The notes: a model not told the origin generated them from the sequence alone. 43,847 nt of DNA from Planktotalea frisia (GCF_001890925.1 NZ_MLCB01000121.1:1-43847), one strand, 5' to 3'; shown: positions 16,449 to 27,050, numbered from the stretch's first letter. Made by a program: numbers and translations.

Positions 16449-17434
16449 CACGCGCCCTCGCTCAAGATACACAACACTTTTGCATCACTTGGAAGATCAC
16501 TGAGCAAGGCCGCCGCGATCCCTGCTGCGCCTGATGTACTCGATGCGAGACCTAGGTCTGCAAGCTTTGGCAGAACCGCCGCCGCTTCCTCCTCGCTGAT
16601 TAAAACGCAAGTGTCCGCGTCGCGCGACAAACCTTTGAGCGCGATCAACGACGCCTCTTTGCAATCAAGCCGCCCCATATCAGAGACAGGTCCTGTGCTG
16701 GTCATAAACGCACCTGCTTGGATCGAATCATAAATGGCGGGTGCGAACTCTGGCTCGACCACAATAATCTTGGGCTCATCACCCCAAACATCGCGAAACA
16801 GCGCAGCACATGCTCCCGCAAGCCCGCCAACACCCGCTTGCAAGAAGATATGTGTCGGCTGTTCCATTTGCTCAGTGCATTCCGCCGCCATGGCGAGATA
16901 CCCTTCCATCAAGCGATGCGGCAGATCGAAATACCCATCCCATGAACTATCAGACAGCAAAGTCCAGCCATTCACTTCTGCGGCCTTCAAAGCCCCTGCC
17001 ATGCTTGCCTCATAGTCATCGCCTTCGATGACCACTTCCGCACCCTTTTCGCGCAGACGATCCGCAAATTCGCTCGGTACAGTTTTGGACAGATAAATCA
17101 CTGCTTTCGCACCGAAAGCCTTTGCTCCAGCGGCCACGGACATCCCATGATTGCCAGCGCTTGCGGTAACATAGGTGCGCCCGTCTAGCGACCCAAGCTG
17201 TGCTTCATGCGCAATAACATACGCCGCACCCAAGGCTTTGAAACTCCCTAGCCCCATGCGGCCACGTTCATCTTTGATATGCAGACCAAGTGCATTCACC
17301 AAAGGCGTGGCACTATGCACAGGGCAGCGATCTAGCAACGCGCGCGGCGCGCTTGCGTTGACCGACGGCGACGGCGCGCTTTCGAGACCGATACTGATCC
17401 CCTGCCCGCGAAATGGGTTTTTCAAATCTTGCAT
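16448..17434 (-). CDS. PLP-dependent lyase (threonine dehydratase/diaminopropionate ammonia-lyase-like)
   Basis: 328-residue fold-type II PLP enzyme. K66 in [10 protein letters not shown] is the probable Schiff-base lysine, [10 protein letters not shown] binds the substrate carboxylate, GVGGLAG is the phosphate-binding glycine loop, and SEG near the C-terminus contacts the pyridine ring. [11 protein letters not shown] and the NPFRG opening recall diaminopropionate ammonia-lyase; TASAGNHG is more like threonine dehydratase and the EutB protein. It probably eliminates ammonia from a 2-amino or 2,3-diamino acid. ATG 17434 has GGAGG six bases upstream. First gene of the three-gene operon. Confidence 0.82.
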   Translation of the reverse strand: MQDLKNPFRGQGISIGLESAPSPSVNASAPRALLDRCPVHSATPLVNALGLHIKDERGRMGLGSFKALGAAYVIAHEAQLGSLDGRTYVTASAGNHGMSVAAGAKAFGAKAVIYLSKTVPSEFADRLREKGAEVVIEGDDYEASMAGALKAAEVNGWTLLSDSSWDGYFDLPHRLMEGYLAMAAECTEQMEQPTHIFLQAGVGGLAGACAALFRDVWGDEPKIIVVEPEFAPAIYDSIQAGAFMTSTGPVSDMGRLDCKEASLIALKGLSRDADTCVLISEEEAAAVLPKLADLGLASSTSGAAGIAAALLSDLPSDAKVLCILSEGA

Positions 17435-17573
17435 AGGTTCCTCCCAGAATTCGAGCCACATCAGTGCAAAAAACATCGTAGGTCAACGCCACAAATCACA
17501 TGCTTGTCGCATTGCCCCTAAGCGCCTTTGGCATTATGACACGCCCAACTTCACGTTTTGGGGACCAAACCGG

Positions 17574-19733
17574 ATGCAAGAGCCTGCCATCACCACCGAT
17601 CTCATCGCCTCTCATGGCCTGAAACCTGACGAATACGCTGTCATTCTAGAGATCATAGGGCGCGAGCCGACCTTCACAGAACTCGGCATCTTTTCGGCGA
17701 TGTGGAATGAGCATTGCTCTTACAAATCTTCCAAGAAATGGCTACGCACGCTGCCCACCGAAGGGCCGCAGGTGATTTGTGGCCCCGGTGAGAACGCTGG
17801 TATCGTTGACATCGGTGACGGCCAAGCGGTTGTTTTCAAGATGGAAAGCCACAACCACCCGTCCTACATCGAGCCCTATCAAGGGGCTGCGACTGGCGTT
17901 GGCGGCATTCTGCGCGACGTCTTTACAATGGGCGCGCGTCCGATCGCGGCGATGAACTCACTCTCTTTCGGTGAAACGTCCCACCACAAGACCCGCCAGT
18001 TGGTGAACGGTGTTGTGGAAGGTGTCGGCGGTTACGGCAATTGCTTTGGTGTTCCCACTGTCGGCGGCGAAGTGCGTTTTGATCCGGCTTATAACGGCAA
18101 CTGTTTGGTAAACGCTTTCGCGGCCGGTCTCGCGGATACGGATAAGATTTTCTACTCTGCCGCCTCCGGTGTTGGGATGCCCGTGGTTTATCTCGGGGCC
18201 AAGACGGGTCGCGACGGCGTTGGTGGCGCAACAATGGCGTCGGCGGAATTTGACGACACGATTGAGGACAAACGCCCCACGGTTCAGGTCGGCGATCCCT
18301 TTACGGAAAAGCGCTTGATGGAAGCGACGCTAGAGCTGATGCAAACCGGCGCTGTGATCTCGATCCAAGACATGGGTGCCGCTGGTCTCACTTGTTCTGC
18401 GGTTGAGATGGGCGACAAAGGTGGCCTTGGCGTGCGTCTCGATCTAGAACGCGTCCCTGTACGCGAGGTCAATATGACCGCCTATGAAATGATGCTGTCC
18501 GAGAGCCAAGAGCGCATGTTGATGGTCTTGAAGCCCGAACTCGAGGCCGAGGCGAAAGCCGTGTTTGACAAATGGGACCTCGATTTTGCAATCGTCGGCG
18601 AGACCATCGCAGAAGACCGCTTTTTGATCGTGCACAACGGCGATGTGAAGGCAGACCTACCGTTGAGCAAACTCGCGTCCTCTGCACCTGAATATGATCG
18701 TCCTTGGGTGCCGACTCCTGCGGCTGAGCCCCTCAGCGATGTCCCTCAGATTGATCCGATTGATGGCCTAAAAGCACTGCTGAGCAGCCCAAATTACGCG
18801 TCAAAGCGTTGGGTTTATGAGCAATATGATGCTCAAGTCATGGGCGACACGATCCGCATTCCCGGCGCTGGCGCTGGCATTGTGCGCGTTCACGGCACGG
18901 GCAAGGCTCTGGCGTTCACCTCTGATGTGACGCCACGCTATGTCAAAGCAAACCCTGTTGAGGGCGGCAAGCAAGCGGTTGCAGAAGCGTATCGCAATCT
19001 GACCGCTGTTGGCGCAAAACCATTAGCGACGACGGACAATATGAACTTTGGCAACCCTGAAAAGCCAGAGATCATGGGCCAGTTCGTCGGCGCGATCCAA
19101 GGGATCGGCGAAGCCGTAAAAGCGCTGGATATGCCCATCGTGTCTGGCAACGTCTCGCTCTATAATGAAACCGATGGTACTGGCATTCTACCGACGCCGA
19201 CGATTGGCGCTGTGGGTTTGCTCGCCTCTGAGGACGACTTGATCAACGCGGATGTGCGCGAGGGTCATGTGGCGATGGTGATCGGTGAAACAACCGGCCA
19301 CCTAGGTCAATCAGCCTTGCTCGCTGAAGTGTTCAATCGCACAGATGGTGATGCACCCAGCGTTGATCTGGTCGCAGAAGCCAAGCACGGCGATTTCATC
19401 CGCGATAACCGTGAATGGATCAAAGCCTGCACGGACCTTTCTGATGGTGGCTTGGCTTTGGCGGCGTTCGAGATGGCCGCTTGTGCCGATGTTGGTGTGA
19501 CTTTGGATAGCGCCGATACGCCCGAGCTTTTTGGCGAAGATCAAGCACGCTACTTGGTGGCCTGCAACTTTGATCAAGCAGAAGCGCTCATGAGCGCGGC
19601 TGGGCAAGCAGGTATTCCTATCGCATTCGTTGGTAAATTTGGCGGCGAGGACGTGACAATCGGCGGCTCTACCGCGAGCCTGGCAGAACTCAAAGACACA
19701 TCAGAGTCCGTCTTTCCGACACTCTTTTCATAA
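17574..19733 (+). CDS. purL: Phosphoribosylformylglycinamidine synthase subunit PurL
   Basis: Catalytic synthetase of purine biosynthesis, converting FGAR to FGAM with ATP and ammonia delivered by PurQ through PurS. 719 residues is the small-type PurL, so purS and purQ must be elsewhere. Hallmarks: [15 protein letters not shown], the catalytic [35 protein letters not shown], and the duplicated second half with [17 protein letters not shown] and [10 protein letters not shown]. The frame is open upstream, but ATG 17574 gives the family N-terminus. No clear Shine-Dalgarno sequence. Transcribed divergently from the PLP/M24 operon across a 139-base gap in which I see no convincing promoter. Confidence 0.97.
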   Translation: MQEPAITTDLIASHGLKPDEYAVILEIIGREPTFTELGIFSAMWNEHCSYKSSKKWLRTLPTEGPQVICGPGENAGIVDIGDGQAVVFKMESHNHPSYIEPYQGAATGVGGILRDVFTMGARPIAAMNSLSFGETSHHKTRQLVNGVVEGVGGYGNCFGVPTVGGEVRFDPAYNGNCLVNAFAAGLADTDKIFYSAASGVGMPVVYLGAKTGRDGVGGATMASAEFDDTIEDKRPTVQVGDPFTEKRLMEATLELMQTGAVISIQDMGAAGLTCSAVEMGDKGGLGVRLDLERVPVREVNMTAYEMMLSESQERMLMVLKPELEAEAKAVFDKWDLDFAIVGETIAEDRFLIVHNGDVKADLPLSKLASSAPEYDRPWVPTPAAEPLSDVPQIDPIDGLKALLSSPNYASKRWVYEQYDAQVMGDTIRIPGAGAGIVRVHGTGKALAFTSDVTPRYVKANPVEGGKQAVAEAYRNLTAVGAKPLATTDNMNFGNPEKPEIMGQFVGAIQGIGEAVKALDMPIVSGNVSLYNETDGTGILPTPTIGAVGLLASEDDLINADVREGHVAMVIGETTGHLGQSALLAEVFNRTDGDAPSVDLVAEAKHGDFIRDNREWIKACTDLSDGGLALAAFEMAACADVGVTLDSADTPELFGEDQARYLVACNFDQAEALMSAAGQAGIPIAFVGKFGGEDVTIGGSTASLAELKDTSESVFPTLFS

Positions 19734-19801
19734 GCAGCTCTTGCGAGCCTCTCACCCCGCTTCTACATTCGGGGGAACACAGACACGAAAGGGCACGATC
19801 C

Positions 19802-20038
19802 ATGGCGATCACGGCACAAGAGATTGAAACGCTTCTGCGCGAAGGTTTTCCCGAGGGACAAATCACCGTGCAAGGCGACGATGGTCAGCATTTTGCGGCT
19901 GAAGTCATTGATGCGTCCTTTGTGGGCAAGAACCGTGTGCAGCAACAGCGCGCCGTTTATGCTGCGTTGAAAGGTAAAATGGACGGCAGTGAGGGCGAAT
20001 TGCACGCGCTGGCCCTGACGACTAAGGCCCCAAGCTAA
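19802..20038 (+). CDS. BolA family protein
   Basis: 78-residue BolA-like protein with the class II KH-like fold: an IETLLREGFPEGQITVQGDDGQHFAAEVID core and the FVGKNRVQQQRAVYAALKG helix. BolA proteins pair with monothiol CGFS glutaredoxins to bind or transfer [2Fe-2S] clusters, and a CGFS glutaredoxin gene follows 34 bases later, which supports the role. Length is usual for the short BolA2-like group. Confidence 0.92.
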   Translation: MAITAQEIETLLREGFPEGQITVQGDDGQHFAAEVIDASFVGKNRVQQQRAVYAALKGKMDGSEGELHALALTTKAPS

Positions 20039-20072
20039 AAGATATGCGCTATTTGCGCGAATGGAGATGACA

Positions 20073-20435
20073 ATGAGCGACGTTAAAGAAACCATCCAAA
20101 AGACCGTCACGGACAACTCGGTTGTCTTGTTCATGAAGGGCACAAAAGAGATGCCGCAGTGTGGGTTTTCATCCCGTGTGGCAGGTGTTTTGAACTACAT
20201 GGGCGTCGAGTTTGCAGACGTAAACGTACTGGCAGATGAAAATATGCGCCAAGGCATCAAAGATTTCTCTGATTGGCCGACGGTTCCACAGCTCTACGTA
20301 AAAGGAGAGTTTGTGGGCGGTTGCGACATTATCACCGAGATGACGCTCTCAGGTGAGCTCGACACGCTCTTCACAGAGCAGTCCATCACGTTTGACAAAG
20401 ACGCGGCCGACAAAATTCGCGAAGCAAACGGCTGA
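20073..20435 (+). CDS. grxD: Monothiol glutaredoxin, Grx4 family
   Basis: 120-residue monothiol glutaredoxin with the CGFS active site (C30 in MPQCGFSSR), the WPTVPQLYVKGEFVGGCDI glutathione-binding region and the GELDTLF tail. It carries a labile [2Fe-2S] cluster with glutathione and delivers Fe-S clusters together with the neighbouring BolA protein. ATG 20073 is preferred because GGAGATG precedes it; an earlier in-frame ATG at 20061 overlaps that ribosome site. Confidence 0.95.
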   Translation: MSDVKETIQKTVTDNSVVLFMKGTKEMPQCGFSSRVAGVLNYMGVEFADVNVLADENMRQGIKDFSDWPTVPQLYVKGEFVGGCDIITEMTLSGELDTLFTEQSITFDKDAADKIREANG

Positions 20436-20445
20436 TATAGAGAGC

Positions 20446-20465
20446 CGATTTTTCTAGAAAAATCG
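20446..20465. terminator. Perfect 20-base palindrome between convergent grxD and olsA
   Basis: CGATTTTTCTAGAAAAATCG is self-complementary over all 20 bases, and GAGAG and CTCTC further out can extend the stem with a bulge. It lies between two converging genes (stops at 20435 and 20474). Its A/T-rich stem makes a U tract in either direction, so a bidirectional terminator is likely. Confidence 0.5.
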
Positions 20466-20473
20466 CGCGCCTC

Positions 20474-21313
20474 TCAAATATCCTTACTGTCAAAATGGTG
20501 ACCGCGCTGAACAGCGCGTTCACACTCCAATGCCATAGACTTGCGGTTATCTGCCTGAGACACTCGCAAGGGTATATGATAAACTACCTCGACCCGCCCT
20601 GCTTTGCGCACAGCCAAAGTTTTGACCAAATGCGGGAAGAACCCCATTTCGCCCCACCAACCATAAAAGCGTTTTTCTTCTGCATCTGGCGCATAATAGT
20701 TCACGGTGACAGGTTGCACCCATAAAATCTCTTTCAGGTCTTGCGCAAAAAATGCCGCGAACAAAGTTGATTTAAAAGGCAACACGCGCAATCCATCCGT
20801 TGACGTGCCCTCTGGAAAGAACAACAGTTTGTGCCCAGCTTTCAAGCGCGCCTCAAAGACCTCTTTTTGTGCTTTGGCTTTGCGCGGATTGCGTTCGATA
20901 AAGACTGTCCCCGTCGCTTTGGCCAGCACTCCAATCCCCGGCCAATTGGCGACTTCGGATTTTGAAACGAAATACACACGTTTCGCCGCATTCAGCGCAA
21001 AAATATCGAGCCACGAGCTATGATTGGCCACCACAGCGCCCGGATGCGTCATCTGCGTCCCTTTGACGGAAAAACGCATTCCCATAATCCGAAACGCATT
21101 GCGGCATACGAACTGTGTAATAAAGGGTGTGATAGGGCGGCCTAAGCCAAACAAAGGGCGTTCAATCAAACGCAAAAGTAAAAGCGCGGTAAGACAAATC
21201 AGGATCAACACAACAATCGGAATCGCACGCAATGCAAAACGCAGCCAACCCAGGGCGCCGATTTGGCTCAGATCGACAACATCATCCTCGTCTGGTTTCC
21301 AAACATCTGCCAT
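20474..21313 (-). CDS. olsA: 1-acyl-sn-glycerol-3-phosphate acyltransferase family, probable OlsA
   Basis: 279-residue PlsC-type acyltransferase: a transmembrane segment (~30-50), the HX4D motif in NHSSWLD (H98-D103), RNPRKAKAQ and FFPEGTSTDG. Such enzymes acylate lysophosphatidate; when encoded with an OlsB-type N-acyltransferase, as here, they usually serve as OlsA and acylate lyso-ornithine lipid to ornithine lipid. The start overlaps the olsB stop by one base (TAATG), so the two are coupled. Ordinary PlsC activity cannot be excluded. Confidence 0.88.
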   Translation of the reverse strand: MADVWKPDEDDVVDLSQIGALGWLRFALRAIPIVVLILICLTALLLLRLIERPLFGLGRPITPFITQFVCRNAFRIMGMRFSVKGTQMTHPGAVVANHSSWLDIFALNAAKRVYFVSKSEVANWPGIGVLAKATGTVFIERNPRKAKAQKEVFEARLKAGHKLLFFPEGTSTDGLRVLPFKSTLFAAFFAQDLKEILWVQPVTVNYYAPDAEEKRFYGWWGEMGFFPHLVKTLAVRKAGRVEVVYHIPLRVSQADNRKSMALECERAVQRGHHFDSKDI

Positions 21314-22080
21314 TATTTACGTTCCATTAGATAAAGATTGCGTTGTTTCTCACTGATTTGAGCCACATCAAGAACCAAACATACATCTGTTGTATTAAAC
21401 GCATGATCCAAATAGGCACCCTGCCCGATATATCCACCCAGACGCAAATACGCTTTGATGAGCGCGGGAATTTGCGTCATCGTAGCTTTGCGATCCAGCT
21501 GGTTTGTGTCTGTTTCAGCTGGTAAAACAAACGGCTCCAGAGCAATCGGGCGCAGATGAGCCGGCGCGAGATGACGTTCATGCAGCAAGCGCAATGGCGC
21601 ATTAAGGTCTGCAAGGTTTGTGCCCTGAAAGCTTGCAACTCCAAAGAGAATATCAATGCGCTGCGCAAAAACATACCGCGCAAGTGCAGACCAGAGGTGA
21701 TACATCGCCGTGCCGCCGCGATACTCTTTGTCCAAACAAGACCGCCCCAATTCAAGCAGCTTGAGAGGTGTGGACATGAGCGCTGCTAGATCAAACTCTT
21801 GCGCAGAATAAAAGCCGCCCGCTCGTTGTGCACCACTTTGCTCCATCAACCGATACGCCCCGACGAGTTGGTGGGAAGTATCGCCTCCGCGCGCGCGATC
21901 CAGCAGCATCATATACATACTATGCTGATCGTAGCGGTCTATTTCCAAGCCATTTTCGTGATCAATCATAGGTCCATCGCCGCCTAATTCTGTCACGAAT
22001 ACTTTGTAGCGCAGCGCTTGAACAGCACGGTGCTCTTCGTCTGTGCGCGCAAAAGTAACTTCAAATTCAGGGGTTGGCAT
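21313..22080 (-). CDS. olsB: Ornithine-acyl-ACP N-acyltransferase (OlsB)
   Basis: 255-residue acyl-homoserine-lactone-synthase/GNAT-like protein that transfers a 3-hydroxyacyl group from ACP to the alpha-amino group of ornithine, making lyso-ornithine lipid. Visible family signs: AVQALRYKVFVTELGG near the N-terminus, LELGRSCLDKEYRGG in the centre and FGVASFQGT, with KAYLRLGGYIGQGAYLDHAFNTTDVCLVLD toward the C-terminus. ATG 22080 is preceded by AAGGA about ten bases upstream. Ornithine lipids are common phosphorus-free membrane lipids in Roseobacter relatives. Confidence 0.93.
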   Translation of the reverse strand: MPTPEFEVTFARTDEEHRAVQALRYKVFVTELGGDGPMIDHENGLEIDRYDQHSMYMMLLDRARGGDTSHQLVGAYRLMEQSGAQRAGGFYSAQEFDLAALMSTPLKLLELGRSCLDKEYRGGTAMYHLWSALARYVFAQRIDILFGVASFQGTNLADLNAPLRLLHERHLAPAHLRPIALEPFVLPAETDTNQLDRKATMTQIPALIKAYLRLGGYIGQGAYLDHAFNTTDVCLVLDVAQISEKQRNLYLMERK

Positions 22081-22200
22081 GGACGCGGATTCCTTCGCGC
22101 AGACGGGCGCGCTCGGGATGAGATTTAGGTAAAGCACCGCTTAAGTTCAAGCAAAACACCCTGGCGGTCTTGATTGCTCACAAATTCAACCTATGGTTGA

Positions 22201-22215
22201 TTTACCAAAAATTAA
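22201..22215. promoter_or_regulatory. CtrA-box-like sequence upstream of olsB
   Basis: TTTACCAAAAATTAA reads as TTTA-N7-TTAA, one base from the CtrA consensus TTAA-N7-TTAA. It sits about 120 bases upstream of olsB and close to chpT, whose product phosphorylates CtrA. AT-rich sequence makes chance matches fairly easy. Confidence 0.3.
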
Positions 22216-22218
22216 CCT

Positions 22219-22404
22219 TCACACTTCATCAAAGACAGGCACAAGCGCGATACGAGAGCCATCAATGACCACCTTGCCCATCTCACGGAAATTAACGGTG
22301 ATCCTACTTTGGATGACAGATTGTACCTGCCCGAGGCCCCACTCGGCCTCATTTGGGTGGCGTACAATCATCCCCGGCTCAAGAAACGCATTCAAATCTG
22401 TCAT
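22219..22404 (-). CDS. DUF3553 domain protein
   Basis: 61-residue protein with the DUF3553 pattern LEPGMIVRHPNEAEWGLGQVQS followed by a strand pair (ITVNFREMGKVVIDG), a small SH3-like barrel similar to the CarD/UvrD-tail type. Function is not established. ATG 22404 has AGGA six bases upstream and gives the family start. It is divergent from chpT with only 41 bases between them, an arrangement I recall from other Rhodobacteraceae. Confidence 0.85.
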   Translation of the reverse strand: MTDLNAFLEPGMIVRHPNEAEWGLGQVQSVIQSRITVNFREMGKVVIDGSRIALVPVFDEV

Positions 22405-22445
22405 TGTCTTCCTAACTTCTGGCACTTCATTTGAGGAATTCCCAA

Positions 22446-23060
22446 ATGGGTGAACAAAACCTGCATTTTTCGGCTCTTGTCGGATCCCGTATCTGCCACG
22501 ATCTAATTAGCCCAATTGGTGCGATTAACAACGGGATGGAACTTTTGTCCATGTCCGGTACCCCACCCAGTCCTGAAATGGCGCTGATTTCTCAAAGTGT
22601 GGAAGCCGCAAATGCGCGCATTCGCTTTTTTCGCATCGCTTATGGTGCCCCGAGCGAAACGCAACTTATGGGGCGCTCAGAAGTAACGCAACTCCTGAGA
22701 GATATCACGCGGGATTCGCGGCTGGTCCTGAATTGGCTCCCGGGTGAGGATGTGACACGCAGCGAAGTTCAATTGGTGTTCCTCGCCATTCAATGCGCCG
22801 AACAGGCTCTGCCCTACGGCGGACGTGTCGATATCGAGCGCCAAGATGATCTTTGGAAACTGACTCTTGAAGCCGAGCGTCTGGCGCTAGACCCTGCGCT
22901 GTGGGACGCGTTCGAGCAGCACGCCGCGCAAACGCAAAATTCGAGCGACGCGATTATTCCTGCACATGTTCAGTTTGCCCTTTTGCCAATGCACGCAAGT
23001 GCAATGGGACGGCGTGTGCAGTATGTTCAACAAGACGGAAAAGTCATCTTGACGGTTTAA
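22446..23060 (+). CDS. chpT: Histidine phosphotransferase ChpT
   Basis: ChpT relays phosphate from the hybrid kinase CckA to CtrA and CpdR. 204 residues: the dimerisation/phosphotransfer helix [17 protein letters not shown] with the phosphoacceptor His at H18, followed by a degenerate kinase-like C-domain without ATP-binding N/G boxes. ATG 22446 has GAGGA upstream; an in-frame TTG at 22431 would overlap that site. The 3' end overlaps the convergent proA gene by 4 bases. Confidence 0.93.
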   Translation: MGEQNLHFSALVGSRICHDLISPIGAINNGMELLSMSGTPPSPEMALISQSVEAANARIRFFRIAYGAPSETQLMGRSEVTQLLRDITRDSRLVLNWLPGEDVTRSEVQLVFLAIQCAEQALPYGGRVDIERQDDLWKLTLEAERLALDPALWDAFEQHAAQTQNSSDAIIPAHVQFALLPMHASAMGRRVQYVQQDGKVILTV

Positions 23061-24322
23061 GCCCGCGTTGTTCCATCGCCGACCACTAGGTATTTGAAAC
23101 TGGTGAGCTGAGCTGCGCCGACCGGCCCGCGTGCGTGCATTTTACCAGTCGCAATCCCGATTTCCGCGCCCATGCCAAACTCACCGCCATCCGCAAACTG
23201 CGTTGAGGCATTGCGCATCAAGATCGCGCTATCCAGCTCAGCAAAGAACTTGGCAGCACTCGCGTCATCCTCTGTCATGATGCAATCCGTGTGGTTCGAG
23301 CCGTATTGGCGAATATGTGCGATCGCACCATCTACGTCATCGACAACTTTCGCGGCGATAATCATATCCAGAAATTCATGACCGAAATCATCTGCATTGG
23401 CTTTGTGCGTTCCAGCGATGCTTGCCAAAGCACCCTCTGCGCGCACTTCAACACCTGCATCTATCAGTGCTTTCACCACACCTTGACCAATCGTATCCAC
23501 CGCATCTTTGTGGATCAATAGACACTCCGCAGAGCCACAAATCCCGGTGCGCCGCGTCTTGGCATTCAGCACCACATCGAGCGTTTTGACAGGGTCAGCA
23601 GAGGCATCGATATAGATGTGCACAATGCCTTCAAGATGGGCGAAAACCGGCACGCGCGCTTCGCGCTGAACAAGACCAACGAGCCCTTTCCCACCACGCG
23701 GCACGATCACGTCTATCGTATTCGTCATTGTGAGCATCTCTTGAACAGCCGTGCGATCACGGGTCGGTACGAGTTGAATGCAATCTGCAGGCAAGCCAGC
23801 CTTTACGGCACCATCAACCATAGCCGCATGGATCGCGCTGGAGCTGTGAAAGCTCTCTGATCCGCCACGAAGAATCACCGCATTACCGGATTTGAGACAC
23901 AGCGCACCCGCGTCGGCCGTCACGTTCGGGCGGCTCTCGTAAATCACGCCAATCACACCCAATGGCGTACGCACGCGACGAATGTTGAGCCCAGACGGCA
24001 TATCCCATTGTGCCAGCTCTTCACCGACGGGATCTGCTTGTTCCGCTACAGCGCGCAGACCATCGACGATGCCTTGAATACGCGCTTCATCCAGCATCAA
24101 GCGATCCATCATCGCGTCAGAAAGACCTTTGTCGCGGCCATATTCGAGATCAAGCTTATTCGCTTCGATGATCGCATCGCGCGTTTTCCAAACGGCTTCT
24201 GCGGCCCCAATCAGAGCGGCATGTTTACGCTCGGCACTAGCGCTCGCGAGTACGGACGAGGCCGCTTTCGCGCGCTTACCGATGTCGGCAATCAAGGCCT
24301 GAATACTATCAAAATCTTTCAT
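23057..24322 (-). CDS. proA: Glutamate-5-semialdehyde dehydrogenase (gamma-glutamyl phosphate reductase)
   Basis: Second step of proline synthesis: NADPH reduction of glutamyl-5-phosphate. 421 residues with the catalytic-Cys motif [13 protein letters not shown], the nucleotide-binding region [17 protein letters not shown] and the [12 protein letters not shown] loop. ATG 24322 has GGAGG five bases upstream and follows the proB stop by 12 bases; the ATG four codons earlier overlaps the ribosome site. Last gene of an obgE-proB-proA run. Confidence 0.97.
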   Translation of the reverse strand: MKDFDSIQALIADIGKRAKAASSVLASASAERKHAALIGAAEAVWKTRDAIIEANKLDLEYGRDKGLSDAMMDRLMLDEARIQGIVDGLRAVAEQADPVGEELAQWDMPSGLNIRRVRTPLGVIGVIYESRPNVTADAGALCLKSGNAVILRGGSESFHSSSAIHAAMVDGAVKAGLPADCIQLVPTRDRTAVQEMLTMTNTIDVIVPRGGKGLVGLVQREARVPVFAHLEGIVHIYIDASADPVKTLDVVLNAKTRRTGICGSAECLLIHKDAVDTIGQGVVKALIDAGVEVRAEGALASIAGTHKANADDFGHEFLDMIIAAKVVDDVDGAIAHIRQYGSNHTDCIMTEDDASAAKFFAELDSAILMRNASTQFADGGEFGMGAEIGIATGKMHARGPVGAAQLTSFKYLVVGDGTTRA

Positions 24323-24334
24323 GTTGGCCTCCAT

Positions 24335-25435
24335 CTAAAGTGCCATATCGTCTCTGTGAATCAATGCTGCGCGCCCGGCGTAGCCAAGCAATTGTTCGAT
24401 CTCGCGACTATGATGCCCTTTGATCGCGCGCACTTCGGTGCTGTTATAGCGCGTCAAACCATAGCCCAATGCGTGCCCATCAGGTCCCTCGATTGCAACG
24501 CTATCGCCGCGCTCAAAAACCCCTGATACAGCCGTAACTCCTGCGGATAAAAGACTTTTTCCAGAGGTCAGCGCATTCACAGCGCCCGCATCAAGACGCA
24601 CAGCCCCTTGCGGTTTCATTGCAAAGATCCAAGCCTTACGCGCGGCGTGCGGATCAAGCTGAGCGGTAAACCAAGTGGCATTCGCACCATTTTCCAAAGC
24701 TGTGATGGGGCGCAAAACAGAACCTTCTGTAATCGCCATTGCGCAGCCTGCCAGCGTCGCAGTCTTAGCGGCCATAACCTTGGTTTTCATGCCCCCCTTT
24801 GACAACGAAGACGTCGCATCCCCAGCCATGTCTTGGATCTCGGATGTGATTTCGTCAACCACATCGATGCGTTTGGCAGCGGGGTCTAGCGAAGGGTTTG
24901 CGGTGTAAAGCCCATCTACATCCGAGAGCAAAATGAGCCTGTCCGCACCGACAGTCACAGCCACTTGTGCAGCAAGACGATCATTATCTCCAAAGCGAAT
25001 TTCATCTGTGGCGACAGTGTCATTCTCGTTCACAATCGGCACAGCACCGAGGCTCAAAAGCTGCTCAAGTGTGGCACGGATGTTCAAATATCGCCGACGA
25101 TTGGCACTGTCTTCAAGGGTTACAAGCACCTGCGCCGCAGTAATCCCAAAGGGAGCCAAGACCTCTTCGTAAGCGCGTGCGAGTCGGATTTGACCGACCG
25201 CCGCGGCGGCTTGGCTTTGCTCTAAAGGCAAAGCAGTGTTTGGTAATTTTAGCGCGCCGCGTCCCAATGCGATGGACCCAGAGGACACCAAAACAACGTC
25301 ACATCCTCGTGCACGCAACATTTCCACATCCTGCGCCAAGGCTTGCAACCAAGCCGAGCGAAGGGTGCCTTGCTCGACCAATAGCGCCGAGCCGATCTTG
25401 ATTACAATGCGTTTGGCGTCACTTAGGGTTGCCAT
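24335..25435 (-). CDS. proB: Glutamate 5-kinase
   Basis: First enzyme of proline synthesis, phosphorylating glutamate; normally feedback-inhibited by proline. 366 residues: an amino-acid kinase domain (IKIGSALLV at the start, [42 protein letters not shown]) followed by a C-terminal PUA domain (~275-366). It overlaps obgE by 13 bases and precedes proA, the usual pairing. Confidence 0.97.
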   Translation of the reverse strand: MATLSDAKRIVIKIGSALLVEQGTLRSAWLQALAQDVEMLRARGCDVVLVSSGSIALGRGALKLPNTALPLEQSQAAAAVGQIRLARAYEEVLAPFGITAAQVLVTLEDSANRRRYLNIRATLEQLLSLGAVPIVNENDTVATDEIRFGDNDRLAAQVAVTVGADRLILLSDVDGLYTANPSLDPAAKRIDVVDEITSEIQDMAGDATSSLSKGGMKTKVMAAKTATLAGCAMAITEGSVLRPITALENGANATWFTAQLDPHAARKAWIFAMKPQGAVRLDAGAVNALTSGKSLLSAGVTAVSGVFERGDSVAIEGPDGHALGYGLTRYNSTEVRAIKGHHSREIEQLLGYAGRAALIHRDDMAL

Positions 25436-26463
25436 GGCGCGTCATCCTCAGCCTCTCCGATGTGCGCACGCAGGCGATTGTCATCAATCTGAGCACGAAG
25501 CGCGCGCAAAACTTCGGTGGTGCCTAGTTTGGCGACACCTGACATCTCCATGACCGACCCACCGCTCGCCTCTTCGAGGGCCGCTTTCGCCTGTGCGCGT
25601 GCGTCGTCATCAAGTGCGTCGACTTTGTTCAAAACTGTCACGCGGTTCTTGAACGCAAGATCCCCGCCATAAGCTTCTAGCTCGCCTATGATGGTTTTAT
25701 AGTCCTCTGCCACCGTTTCGGATGTACCATCCACGAGATGCAACAGGACTGCACATCGCTCAACGTGGCCCAAGAAACGCACGCCGAGTCCAACGCCCTC
25801 ATGCGCGCCTTCAATCAGGCCCGGAATGTCTGCGACAACAAACTCAATGTTATCCACGCCAACGACCCCCAAATTCGGATGCAACGTGGTGAACGGATAA
25901 TCCGCAATCTTTGGGCGCGCGTTTGAGGTCGCCGCGAGGAACGTGGATTTACCCGCGTTCGGCAGTCCCAAAAGACCAACATCCGCAATCAACTTCAGGC
26001 GCAGCCAGATTGTCCGCTCTACCCCTTCTTGACCAGGGTTTGCACGTCGCGGTGCTTGGTTGGTTGAGGATTTAAAGTGCAGGTTGCCAAAACCACCATT
26101 ACCGCCCTTCGCAATCAACACGCGCTGACCAAGCTCGGTCATATCCGCGATCACAGTTTCCTGATCTTCATCCAGAACTTCGGTTCCAACAGGAACCCGC
26201 AAGATAATATCGTCACCATCTTTACCCGTGCGTCCCTGCCCCATACCGGGCTGGCCGCTTTTGGCGAAAAAGTGCTGCTGATAGCGAAAATCGATCAACG
26301 TGTTGAGACCATCAACCGTCTCGACCCAAACAGAGCCGCCACCGCCACCATCACCGCCATTAGGGCCACCATATTCGATGAATTTTTCACGGCGAAAGCT
26401 GACAGAACCGCCACCGCCGCCGCCGGAGCGAATATAGACTTTGGCCAGATCGAGGAATTTCAT
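25423..26463 (-). CDS. obgE: GTPase ObgE/CgtA
   Basis: Essential ribosome-associated GTPase (50S assembly, growth control). 346 residues: a glycine-rich Obg domain (1-~158, with [16 protein letters not shown]), then the G domain with P-loop GLPNAGKST (166-174), the [12 protein letters not shown] switch, ADIPG (G3) and NKVDAL (G4). Length is standard. In the expected context between rplU-rpmA and proB-proA. Confidence 0.97.
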   Translation of the reverse strand: MKFLDLAKVYIRSGGGGGGSVSFRREKFIEYGGPNGGDGGGGGSVWVETVDGLNTLIDFRYQQHFFAKSGQPGMGQGRTGKDGDDIILRVPVGTEVLDEDQETVIADMTELGQRVLIAKGGNGGFGNLHFKSSTNQAPRRANPGQEGVERTIWLRLKLIADVGLLGLPNAGKSTFLAATSNARPKIADYPFTTLHPNLGVVGVDNIEFVVADIPGLIEGAHEGVGLGVRFLGHVERCAVLLHLVDGTSETVAEDYKTIIGELEAYGGDLAFKNRVTVLNKVDALDDDARAQAKAALEEASGGSVMEMSGVAKLGTTEVLRALRAQIDDNRLRAHIGEAEDDAPWQP

Positions 26464-26502
26464 GTCAGTGCTTTCTACAGGGTTTCGAGGCGGTTTACGC
26501 GC

Positions 26503-27033
26503 TTAGTTCAGTTTGCGCAAATAGGTCCATGTTGGCACATTGGCGCTGCGTGCAACGCTAAATGTTTCTGCGTCCCCGATGTAGTCAAATCCTGCGCTGA
26601 TCAGAACCTTTGCAGAGACCGGATTATCCTGAAAAACAGACGCAAAAATGGCTTTATTCCCGAGCGGATTGTTCTCGATCAGATTGTGTACCGCCTGACT
26701 GGCTGCTCCGGTGTTCCAAAACGCCGGGGCGACCCAACCTGTGACTTCGGATTGGCTTTCATCGAGCCTGTTAAGCATGATCAGACCGATAAGATCAGGA
26801 CCGCCTTTGTGGGTCATATCGATCGCCCAAATGTCCTGTTCACGCTTTGGGTCATTGGCGCGCATTAACAGCGCTTCCGTCGCACCGGGGGGCAATGGAT
26901 GCGCGATATTGTTGGTCATACGCGCAACGCGATCATCGCTGGTATACAACTCAATCAAACCCGCATCAGAGGTGCGAAGCGGACGCAAAACAAAGTGCTC
27001 TGTGGTGATCGTCGGTTGCTGTGTCAAAGTCAT
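26503..27033 (-). CDS. GNAT family N-acetyltransferase (RimJ/RimL type)
   Basis: 176-residue acetyltransferase: TEHFVLRPLRTSDAGLIELY opening, DLIGLIMLNRL strand, a VAPAFWNTGAASQAV acetyl-CoA loop (loose version of RGxGxA) and DNPVSAKVLISAGFDYIGD. It resembles enzymes acting on protein N-termini or small amines; substrate unknown. ATG 27033 has AGGA six bases upstream. ATG 27054 is an alternative that would overlap the LysE stop as ATGA. Confidence 0.85.
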   Translation of the reverse strand: MTLTQQPTITTEHFVLRPLRTSDAGLIELYTSDDRVARMTNNIAHPLPPGATEALLMRANDPKREQDIWAIDMTHKGGPDLIGLIMLNRLDESQSEVTGWVAPAFWNTGAASQAVHNLIENNPLGNKAIFASVFQDNPVSAKVLISAGFDYIGDAETFSVARSANVPTWTYLRKLN

Positions 27034-27050
27034 TTCATTCCTACCTTTGC

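Noticed and set aside
23057-26463. Several plus-strand open frames antisense to proA, proB and obgE
   Set aside because: All are shadows of well-supported minus-strand genes and show no domains of their own.
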